Origin: Syntrophobacterales bacterium
GTDB lineage: Bacteria > Desulfobacterota > Syntrophia > Syntrophales > UBA6807
Assembly: GCA_021159265.1 (NCBI GenBank)
Contig: JAGGSD010000294.1
Location: 1 to 5,021, forward strand
Direction: 5' to 3'
DNA: 5,021 nucleotides
Under the pieces are notes generated by a model, which was not told the origin of the DNA, did not search any database, and saw only the letters and a list, made by a program, of their open reading frames with translations. Both the position numbers and the translations under genes were made by a program. Of this stretch, positions 1-5,021 are shown piece by piece (position 1 is the first letter of the stretch; the number at the start of each line of letters is the position of its first letter).

Positions 1-10
1 TTCACGGCTT

Positions 11-78
11 GAAATTGGAAATTAGAAATTCGGGAGAAAAGCTTGAGGCCAAATTTCCAATTTCTATTTTCTAATTTC
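11..78. repeat. Inverted repeat downstream of infB
   Basis: The left arm 11-30 and the right arm 59-78 are inverted copies matching at 18 of 20 bases, separated by a 28-base loop. Both arms are built from GAAATT / GAAATTAG / GAAATTGG words, a style of low-complexity dispersed intergenic repeat found in several environmental bacterial lineages (from memory). One of the two mismatches is a G-T wobble if read as plus-strand RNA. No T-run follows on the minus strand within the window, so it is not called a terminator. The repeat may extend beyond the window edge. Confidence 0.75.
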
Positions 79-114
79 GACGTTCAGTGAACGCTTACTA
101 AATTCTTTTGCCAT
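64..114 (-). pseudogene. Possible 5' remnant of rbfA, cut off by a repeat
   Basis: An ATG at 114 opens a 16-codon frame ending at TAG (64-66). Its translation, MAKEFSKRSLNVEIRK, begins like the RbfA ribosome-binding factor (E. coli RbfA starts MAKEFGRPQRV, from memory), and rbfA is the gene most often found just after infB. The likeness stops at about codon 12, and from codon 13 (base 78) the frame is inside the right arm of the inverted repeat 11-78. No other frame restores an RbfA-like sequence. It sits 50 bases after infB with no clear ribosome binding site. It may be the start of rbfA broken by a repeat insertion, or a chance resemblance in a very short frame. Confidence 0.3.
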
Positions 115-164
115 TTTTGCAAGAACTTTACAACTAACGGACTAAAGTATTACTGATATATTTC

Positions 165-2639
165 TTATTCCAATGTTCTTTCAACCTCTTCCTGTGTATA
201 GGCTTCGATAATATCCCCCACCTTGATGTCATTAAAACCTTCCAGACCAATACCACATTCAAAACCTGAAGGTACTTCCTTGGCATCATCTTTAAATCTC
301 TTGAGGGACACTATTTTGCCATCATAAATTACAACACCGTCTCGCATCAGTCTGATATTGGAATTCCTCAACACTTTGCCGTCTATTACGTAGCTTCCTG
401 CAATTGCTCCAATTTTGGGCACCTTAAAGAGATCCCGAACCTCCGCGCGGCCCTGAAAAATCTCTTCATAGACAGGTTCAAGTAACCCCGACATCCCGGC
501 TTTCACATCAGCTATGATATTGTATATTACATCGTAAAATTTAATCTCCACTCCTTCTTTTTCGGCCAGCTCACTAACCCTTGAATCAGGTCGCACATTA
601 AATCCAATAATAATGGCATCGGATGCTGATGCCAGGAGAACATCCGTCTCTGTAACAGCGCCCGTCGAGCTATGAATAATCTTGAGTTTCACATCATCTG
701 TGCTCAACTTATTAAGTGCGTCTGAGAGCGCCTCTATGGAACCCTGGACATCTCCTTTAATAATAACATTAAATTCCCTGACTCCTTCTTGTATCTTTTT
801 ATAAAGCTGTTCGAGAGTAATTTTTGAAGTCTTTGAAAGTTCTTTTTCCCTTTCTTTGATACTCCAGTATTCGGCAATATTACGCGCCTTTCTTTCGTCT
901 TCAACACAGGTGAAATTCACGCCCGCTTTCGGGACCTTGGAAAAACCAATGACCTCGACCGGCATCGAAGGCCCGGCTTCTGTTACCCTCTGCCCCTGAT
1001 CATTTATCAAGGCTCTGACCCTGCCATACTCTGCTTTAGAAACAAAGGCATCTCCTTCTCTCAAAGTACCTTCCTGAATGATAACCGTGGCTACAGGACC
1101 CCTTCCCTTATCTATGGCTGCCTCAATGATAATGCCCGTTGCAGATCTATCAGGATCTGCCTTCAGTTCCATTATATCAGCCTGGAGAAGAATTAATTCC
1201 AGGAGATTTTCTATTCCCGTTCTCTTCTTTGCCGAAACCTCCGCATATATGGTATCACCCCCCCATTCTTCCGGTACAAGACCTAATTCGGAGAGTTTTT
1301 GTTTAATTTGATCCGGATTCGCCCCCGGCTTGTCAATTTTATTTATTGCCACAATTATGGGCACTTCTGCCGCTCTTGAATGGTTAATTGCTTCAATGGT
1401 CTGGTCCATAACACCATCATCGGCAGCCACTACGAGCACCACGATATCTGTAACCTGCGCGCCCCTCGCCCTCATTGATGTGAAAGCTTCATGCCCCGGA
1501 GTATCTACAAACACGATGTCTCTGTCATTAACATGTACCTGATATGCCCCGATTGCCTGCGTAATTCCCCCCGCTTCTCCATCAATAACATGTGTTTCTC
1601 TTATTACGTCCAGGAGAGACGTTTTGCCATGGTCAACATGTCCCATAACCGTCACCACAGGAGCTCTTGGTTTGAGTTTTTCCGGCAAAGCTTCTACTTT
1701 TATGGCAAATTCATCATATTCAGCACCAATACGCTCAACTTGATATCCAAAATCACTGGCAACAATTGTTGCCACATCGATATCAATAAATTGATTAATC
1801 GTGACCATTGTACCAAGAGAAATCAGCTTACTTATTACCTCACTTGATTTCACGCCCATCTTTTTTGCAAGATCACCAACTGTTATTGTCTCTCCTATCT
1901 TTATCCTTCTTTTAATAGCCTTGGGAGTTGTAATCTCCGTCTTTTTCATCTTTAAGACGGCCTCTTTTTTCCTCGGCTTAAATATTAACTCTCTGTTTTC
2001 TGCTATTTCTTTCCTGGGATATCGTGATTTCTTTCCAATTCTCTGTTTTGTAAACGCCTTCTTCCCGGCATCCGGCAGTTTATCAACTACTACCTCAACG
2101 GATCGTTTCTCTTTTTTCAAAGGCTTTTTATAATCAGGTTTCTGTGGTTTTTCTGTCTTACGCGAAACTTCTTTTTCCTTCTCTGCCGGTTCTGCTCTCT
2201 TCGGGACTTCTTTCACTTTATGTGTTTCAGGCTCTCTTGAAACTGCTTTTTGTTCTTCTATTGATTTAGCTTTTTCTTTCTCTGCAGCCTCTGCTTTTGT
2301 ATCTGTGACTTTGGCCTCAGGAACTTCCTTTTTCTCTCCCTGCTTTTCCTCATCTCCTGTTTTTTCTACACTCTCTTCTTTTGCTTCAACCGGTTTGACT
2401 TCTTCTGATGGTTTCTGAATCACCCTTCTTCTTCTTATAACACCCGATTTTACCCGTTTTTCCACAACCTCACGAACCACACCAAGGGTAAATTCTTCTC
2501 GTATTCTCTCAACATCGTGCTCCTCAAGTGTACTTGAATGAGACTTCACAGCTATACCAAGTTTTTCTATACGTGATATAAACACTTTACTATCTACATC
2601 AAACTCTTTGGCTAACTCGTATACTCTTATTTTAGACAT
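165..2639 (-). CDS. infB: Translation initiation factor IF-2
   Basis: This 824-residue GTPase brings initiator fMet-tRNA to the 30S subunit and promotes joining of the 50S subunit. Visible domains: an IF2N module at residues 1-50; a Lys/Glu-rich, probably disordered linker at about 60-230; a second IF2N-like module at about 246-300; and the G domain at about 325-490 with G1 GHVDHGKT (333-340), G2 GGIT (357-360), G3 DTPGH (379-383), G4 NKID (433-436) and G5 SAK (469-471). Then come a beta-barrel domain II (about 497-600), the IF-2-specific domain III (about 608-715) and the C-terminal barrel that binds fMet-tRNA (about 720-824, with FECGI at 793-797). The ATG at 2639 has AGGAG at 2649-2653, nine bases upstream, and the protein begins MSKIRVYELA, a typical IF-2 start. 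It lies 35 bases after nusA without a visible promoter or terminator between them, so the two are probably co-transcribed. The length is normal and no key residue is missing. Identity is certain from the motifs. Confidence 0.98.
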   Translation of the reverse strand: MSKIRVYELAKEFDVDSKVFISRIEKLGIAVKSHSSTLEEHDVERIREEFTLGVVREVVEKRVKSGVIRRRRVIQKPSEEVKPVEAKEESVEKTGDEEKQGEKKEVPEAKVTDTKAEAAEKEKAKSIEEQKAVSREPETHKVKEVPKRAEPAEKEKEVSRKTEKPQKPDYKKPLKKEKRSVEVVVDKLPDAGKKAFTKQRIGKKSRYPRKEIAENRELIFKPRKKEAVLKMKKTEITTPKAIKRRIKIGETITVGDLAKKMGVKSSEVISKLISLGTMVTINQFIDIDVATIVASDFGYQVERIGAEYDEFAIKVEALPEKLKPRAPVVTVMGHVDHGKTSLLDVIRETHVIDGEAGGITQAIGAYQVHVNDRDIVFVDTPGHEAFTSMRARGAQVTDIVVLVVAADDGVMDQTIEAINHSRAAEVPIIVAINKIDKPGANPDQIKQKLSELGLVPEEWGGDTIYAEVSAKKRTGIENLLELILLQADIMELKADPDRSATGIIIEAAIDKGRGPVATVIIQEGTLREGDAFVSKAEYGRVRALINDQGQRVTEAGPSMPVEVIGFSKVPKAGVNFTCVEDERKARNIAEYWSIKEREKELSKTSKITLEQLYKKIQEGVREFNVIIKGDVQGSIEALSDALNKLSTDDVKLKIIHSSTGAVTETDVLLASASDAIIIGFNVRPDSRVSELAEKEGVEIKFYDVIYNIIADVKAGMSGLLEPVYEEIFQGRAEVRDLFKVPKIGAIAGSYVIDGKVLRNSNIRLMRDGVVIYDGKIVSLKRFKDDAKEVPSGFECGIGLEGFNDIKVGDIIEAYTQEEVERTLE

Positions 2640-2674
2640 TCCTTGAAACTCCTGGTTATTTTGATCATCAGGCC

Positions 2675-3943
2675 CTAAGAGGTTTGTTCATTATTCCCAT
2701 CAGCTATAATTTTTTCCGCTTCTTCAATCCACTCCGCCGCTTTTTCTTTGCTCATCCCTTCTATTGAAGTCAATGACGCTAACATTTCAGGATTTGCTGA
2801 AGCCAGCGTTTCAACATTCTTCAAACCCTCTCTGTATAAAAGTTCCGCTGTGCTTTCATTCATCCCCGGAATTTTCAAGAGGGTCGTATATCCTTCATTT
2901 TCCTGTTCTTCAAGCAGTGATTCACTTTTAACGTCAATTTTCCATCCAGTGAGACGCGCAGCCAATCTCACATTTTGCCCACTCTTCCCAATAGCCAGAG
3001 AAAGCTGATCGTTCGGGACAATAACATCCATGGATCGTGCATCCTCATCCATGAATACCCGGTCTACCTTTGCCGGAGACAGGGCACTGCAAACATATGT
3101 TACCTGGTCATCAGCAAAAGGTACAATATCGATCTTCTCACCCCTTAATTCCTGTACCACACTCTGGACACGAGAGCCCCTCATACCAACGCAGGCACCG
3201 ACAGGGTCTATATCTCTGTCTTGCGTTTTAACGGAGATTTTCGACCTGTTCCCAGGCTCTCTCGCCACATTTACTATTTCGATTAATCCCTCAGAAATTT
3301 CAGGAACTTCCATCTCAAATAGAGACCTGATAAACCCTGGGTGCGTTCTGGAAAGTATGATCTGCGGGCCTTTGGATATTCTTTTTATCTCACATATATA
3401 TGCCCGGATTCTTTCTCCCCTTTTAAATATCTCTTTTCGAATTTGCTCGGCAGGTGGAATAACTCCTTCAGCTTTGCCCAGGTTAACGATAATGTTTCCC
3501 CCTTCAAACCTCTGGACAAAACCGTTGGTTAGCTCTCCTTTTCTGTTCTTATATTCTTCATAAATCATATCCCGCTCTGCATCTCTTACCTTTTGGATAA
3601 TGATCTGCTTGGCTGACTGAACAGCAATTCTTCCAAAGGTATTTGCTTCTATTTTTACACCAAGACTGTCACCCGGCTCCGCATCTTCATCCAGAGTTTT
3701 TCTGGCTTCTTCAATGGAAATCTGTGTATCGGGATTTAAAACATTTTCTACAACAGTCATAAACCTGAAGACCTCGATTTCTCCTATTTCTTCATTGTAA
3801 TGTGATTCCATATCCAGGGTTTGTCCCAGTTTCTTTTTTGCAGCGGTTAATACGGCTGTTTCCAACGCTTCAATAATTATTTCTTTGGCTATGCCCTTAT
3901 CCCTACCCATCTGATCAATCAGGCGCTTAAGGTCTGGCAACAT
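2675..3943 (-). CDS. nusA: Transcription termination/antitermination factor NusA
   Basis: NusA binds RNA polymerase and nascent RNA, and modulates pausing, intrinsic termination and antitermination. The 422-residue protein has the RNA-polymerase-binding N-terminal domain (about 1-130), an S1 domain (about 134-200, ending near LSRTHPG), KH1 with the loop GMRG (253-256) after DPVGACV, and KH2 with GKSG (319-322) in LAIGKSGQNVRLAARLTGW. A single helix-hairpin-helix unit follows (about 350-415, LLKIPGM and LTSIEGM). E. coli NusA is longer and has two acidic repeats at this end; the shorter form is normal for many other bacteria. The frame is open to an ATG at 3958, but that codon overlaps the ribosome binding site GGAGGG (3951-3956). 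The ATG at 3943 sits seven bases after that site and gives the usual start MLPDLKRL, so 3943 is chosen. nusA has its own likely promoter at 4031-4059 and is followed closely by infB. Confidence 0.97.
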   Translation of the reverse strand: MLPDLKRLIDQMGRDKGIAKEIIIEALETAVLTAAKKKLGQTLDMESHYNEEIGEIEVFRFMTVVENVLNPDTQISIEEARKTLDEDAEPGDSLGVKIEANTFGRIAVQSAKQIIIQKVRDAERDMIYEEYKNRKGELTNGFVQRFEGGNIIVNLGKAEGVIPPAEQIRKEIFKRGERIRAYICEIKRISKGPQIILSRTHPGFIRSLFEMEVPEISEGLIEIVNVAREPGNRSKISVKTQDRDIDPVGACVGMRGSRVQSVVQELRGEKIDIVPFADDQVTYVCSALSPAKVDRVFMDEDARSMDVIVPNDQLSLAIGKSGQNVRLAARLTGWKIDVKSESLLEEQENEGYTTLLKIPGMNESTAELLYREGLKNVETLASANPEMLASLTSIEGMSKEKAAEWIEEAEKIIADGNNEQTS

Positions 3944-3950
3944 GTAAAAG

Positions 3951-3956
3951 CCCTCC
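3951..3956 (-). promoter_or_regulatory. Ribosome binding site of nusA
   Basis: The minus strand reads GGAGGG here, seven bases upstream of the ATG at 3943. The same bases overlap the next upstream in-frame ATG (3958), which therefore cannot use this site. This fixes the nusA start at 3943. Confidence 0.85.
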
Positions 3957-3967
3957 ATATTCTATTA

Positions 3968-4016
3968 AACCCAGTCTTACACCAGCCCTGAAGGCTCGTC
4001 GCAGACTGCGCGGGTT
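3968..4016 (-). promoter_or_regulatory. Structured 5' leader of nusA
   Basis: Between the predicted start site (about 4024) and the nusA ribosome binding site lies an inverted repeat. AACCC (3968-3972) pairs with GGGTT (4012-4016), AGTCT (3973-3977) with AGACT (4003-4007) across a four-base bulge, and AGCC (3984-3987) with GGCT (3993-3996) at the tip. An alternative small hairpin forms in CGCAGACTGCG (4000-4010). No T-tract follows on the minus strand, so it does not look like an intrinsic terminator. It could be a stabilising or autoregulatory leader for nusA; no known riboswitch class is recognised. Confidence 0.45.
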
Positions 4017-4030
4017 TTCTGCTTCTCATT

Positions 4031-4059
4031 ATTATACCTTCTGCAAAATCCGAGTTCAA
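4031..4059 (-). promoter_or_regulatory. Sigma70-type promoter for nusA-infB
   Basis: On the minus strand a -35 hexamer TTGAAC (4059-4054, 4/6 to consensus, with the strong TTGA part) is followed after exactly 17 bases by a consensus -10 TATAAT (4036-4031). Transcription would start near 4024, giving a leader of about 80 bases before nusA. The TTGA of the -35 box lies in the left 8-base direct repeat next to the putative inserted element, so the promoter would have existed before the insertion, directly after the rimP stop codon. Prediction only. Confidence 0.65.
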
Positions 4060-4063
4060 AGTT
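4056..4063. repeat. Left 8-base direct repeat (putative target-site duplication)
   Basis: TCAAAGTT here is identical to 4455-4462 and abuts the left terminal inverted repeat of the putative element. It also supplies the TTGA of the predicted nusA -35 box on the minus strand. Confidence 0.6.
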
Positions 4064-4076
4064 GATGGTCTCGTAA

Positions 4077-4338
4077 AAAGTCCCGCTATGCCGTTTTACG
4101 GCATTATAATGAGAAGGAAATCAGACCCTTTTCCGAAATGAACACAATTCATGCAATGTCATGTAATAACAATGCCTTATACCATTTTTATCAAAATGAC
4201 TTCCTTGAAAGCGCCACTATGCCATTTTACGGCATTATAATGGAAAGGAAATCAGACCCTTTTCCGAAATGAACACAATTCATGCAATGTCATGTAATAA
4301 CAATGCCTTATACCATTTTTTTCAAAATGACTTCCTTG
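4077..4338. repeat. Two tandem copies of a 131-base unit
   Basis: Unit 1 (about 4077-4207) and unit 2 (about 4208-4338) are offset by exactly 131 bases. Over 4086-4207 against 4217-4338 only four bases differ (4093/4224, 4112/4243, 4113/4244, 4190/4321). The first ten bases or so are less alike, and a short start of a third unit (AAGTCCACGCCGT) seems to follow at about 4340. Each unit holds a small hairpin at its start (4088-4104 and 4219-4235), a palindrome CATTATAATG, and further short inverted repeats (ATGAA/TTCAT at 4138-4152; GGAAA/TTTCC at 4116-4134). No protein is encoded. The high identity suggests a recent duplication or constraint on the sequence. Confidence 0.92.
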
Positions 4339-4351
4339 GAAGTCCACGCCG

Positions 4352-4422
4352 TGTCATTCTGAGGAGCGGAGCGACAAAGAATCTCAATGATTTCAGATTC
4401 TTCGCTATCGCTCAGAATGACA
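4352..4422. repeat. REP-like long palindromic hairpin
   Basis: TGTCATTCTGAG (4352-4363) is a perfect 12-base inverted match to CTCAGAATGACA (4411-4422). Inside, AGCG (4370-4373) pairs with CGCT (4403-4406) and AAGAATCT (4377-4384) with AGATTCTT (4395-4402), leaving a ten-base loop. It resembles the dispersed TGTCATTCTGAG...CTCAGAATGACA intergenic palindromes seen in many environmental bacterial genomes; that likeness is from memory. It lies just after rimP on the minus strand and could protect the rimP mRNA 3' end or weaken read-through, but no T-tract supports a true terminator. Confidence 0.85.
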
Positions 4423-4454
4423 AAAGGATGTTTTTATGACTTTTTACGAAACTG

Positions 4455-4462
4455 TCAAAGTT
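4455..4462. repeat. Right 8-base direct repeat (putative target-site duplication)
   Basis: TCAAAGTT abuts the right terminal inverted repeat. On the minus strand it spells the last bases of rimP (AA CTT TGA), so it includes the rimP stop codon. This copy would be the original one in rimP, with the left copy produced on insertion. Confidence 0.6.
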
Positions 4463-4991
4463 CATACTCGAGATTTGCTTTAGACACAATTTCTCTCGGT
4501 ATGTGATAAAGTTTTCCCCCCTCATCTACAATGAGAGTTTTGTTTTCGCCTTCCTGTATGAAGTCTGTCAGCTTACCACAAAACTTTCTTTTTCCAGAAA
4601 GAATTTTCTTTACCTGAACCGTTACCCTGGATCCCCTGTATTTTAGAAAGTCTTTGTCCTTTAAAAGGGGACGATTCAGCCCTGGTGATGATATTTCAAG
4701 GGTATAAGGACCGGGCGGGATATCGTGGATATCCAGTAAATCTCCGACACTATTGCTGATTTCTGCGCAATCATCCAGAGTAATGCCGTTTTCTTTATCA
4801 ATATAGATCCTTACAACCCACCGGGATTTCATTTTAAGACATTCAATATCTATTAACTCCATCAATTCAGATTCGATAACCGGTTCTACCAAATCTATCA
4901 CTTTTTGCCTGTATGTTTGACGCATATTATCCATATATGTATGACTCTGTTGGTTTAAGGTCTTTTTGCCCAATCTCTGCGTTATGCTCAA
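4455..4991 (-). CDS. rimP: Ribosome maturation factor RimP
   Basis: RimP is a cytoplasmic assembly factor needed for maturation of the 30S ribosomal subunit. The diagnostic motif YTLEISSPGLNRPL is at residues 96-109. It joins an N-terminal KH-like domain (about 28-105) to a C-terminal SH3/Lsm-like barrel (about 112-176, ending REIVSKANLEYEL). As called, the protein is 178 residues, longer than E. coli RimP (about 150), because it starts at a TTG codon (4991) preceded by GAGG/AGGA seven to eight bases upstream. Internal ATG codons at 4934 and 4925 would give 159 or 156 residues, closer to the family, but neither has a clear ribosome binding site. The true start is therefore uncertain; the gene identity is not. 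Its stop codon lies inside the 8-base direct repeat flanking the putative inserted element, so the C-terminus appears unchanged by that insertion. rimP upstream of nusA is the conserved arrangement. Confidence 0.95.
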   Translation of the reverse strand: MSITQRLGKKTLNQQSHTYMDNMRQTYRQKVIDLVEPVIESELMELIDIECLKMKSRWVVRIYIDKENGITLDDCAEISNSVGDLLDIHDIPPGPYTLEISSPGLNRPLLKDKDFLKYRGSRVTVQVKKILSGKRKFCGKLTDFIQEGENKTLIVDEGGKLYHIPREIVSKANLEYEL

Positions 4992-4998
4992 AAAATAA

Positions 4999-5003
4999 TC
5001 CTC
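4999..5003 (-). promoter_or_regulatory. Ribosome binding site for the TTG start of rimP
   Basis: The minus strand reads GAGGA here, seven bases before the TTG at 4991. It is the only good Shine-Dalgarno match near any candidate rimP start, and is why the longer TTG-initiated form was preferred over the internal ATGs at 4934 and 4925. A chance match cannot be excluded. Confidence 0.5.
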
Positions 5004-5021
5004 GGAATATCAACTATATGC

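Larger units (their letters stand above)
4064..4454. mobile_element. Putative MITE-like non-autonomous insertion between rimP and nusA
   Basis: The left end GATGGTCTCGTAAAAAGTC (4064-4082) and the right end (4436-4454; reverse complement GACAGTTTCGTAAAAAGTC) are inverted copies matching at 16 of 19 bases, with the inner 12 bases perfect and all three differences transitions. The element is flanked by perfect 8-base direct repeats (4056-4063 and 4455-4462), as expected of a target-site duplication. It is 391 bases long, has no credible coding frame, and contains two tandem 131-base units and a REP-like hairpin. It therefore looks like a non-autonomous, possibly composite, element moved by a transposase encoded elsewhere. 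Excising it with one direct repeat restores a compact rimP-nusA junction. The family is not recognised; the end sequence resembles dispersed intergenic repeats I associate with Desulfobacterota genomes, but this is unverified. Confidence 0.65.

Noticed and set aside
1078..2133. Several plus-strand open frames of 70-118 codons inside infB
   Set aside because: They are antisense to a certain gene, overlap each other, have no recognisable domains, and reflect the codon bias of infB on the other strand.
2748..3563. Plus-strand open frames of 63-177 codons inside nusA
   Set aside because: They are antisense shadows of the conserved nusA reading frame, with low-complexity composition and no family motif.
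3944..3958. A longer nusA starting at the ATG at 3958
   Set aside because: That ATG overlaps the GGAGGG ribosome binding site used by the ATG at 3943, and the five extra residues do not match the usual NusA start.
4102..4111. Promoter -10 boxes within each repeat unit (TATAAT on both strands of CATTATAATG, again at 4233-4242)
   Set aside because: No acceptable -35 hexamer lies about 17 bases upstream on either strand. The motif is part of a short AT-rich palindrome.
4077..4338. CRISPR array
   Set aside because: There are only two directly adjacent 131-base units with no spacers, so this is a tandem duplication.
4352..4422. Rho-independent terminator for rimP
   Set aside because: The hairpin is strong, but no T-tract follows it on the minus strand; it fits a dispersed palindromic repeat better.

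Overview
The window is a bacterial chromosome segment with three translation and transcription genes, all on the minus strand, in the conserved order rimP - nusA - infB (reading from high to low coordinates). The proteins are full-length and keep their family motifs. The NusA sequence has the compact layout common in Desulfobacterota/Deltaproteobacteria-type Gram-negatives (N-terminal domain, S1, KH1, KH2 and a single C-terminal helix-hairpin-helix unit). This points to that part of the tree, but only from memory of the family; no search was run. The DNA is moderately AT-rich and the spacers are full of repeats.

Layout. At 4455-4991 is rimP (30S maturation), probably starting at a TTG codon with a good ribosome binding site. 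At 2675-3943 is nusA (transcription elongation/termination factor); a ribosome binding site places its start at 3943. At 165-2639 is infB (translation initiation factor IF-2), 35 bases after nusA. The usual next gene, rbfA, is not intact here: 50 bases after infB there is a 16-codon reading frame whose first residues look like an RbfA N-terminus, and it runs directly into one arm of a long inverted repeat (11-78).

The most interesting part is the 511-base rimP-nusA spacer. Bases 4064-4454 look like a gene-free (non-autonomous) inserted element. It has 19-base imperfect terminal inverted repeats (16/19) and is flanked by a perfect 8-base direct repeat, TCAAAGTT, of the kind left as a target-site duplication. 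Inside are two tandem 131-base units (about 97% identical over the comparable 122 bases) and a large REP-like hairpin (4352-4422). Removing the element and one copy of the direct repeat would leave an ordinary spacer of about 110 bases. It would carry a sigma70-type promoter (TTGAAC, 17 bases, TATAAT at 4031-4059) and a structured nusA leader. The insertion keeps the rimP stop codon and the nusA promoter intact, but puts nearly 400 bases of hairpin-rich DNA inside a normally compact operon.

Together the genes link ribosome assembly (RimP), transcription elongation (NusA) and translation initiation (IF-2). The insertion may make nusA-infB depend more on their own promoter than on read-through from rimP. 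I found no new protein-coding system; the novelty is in the repeats.
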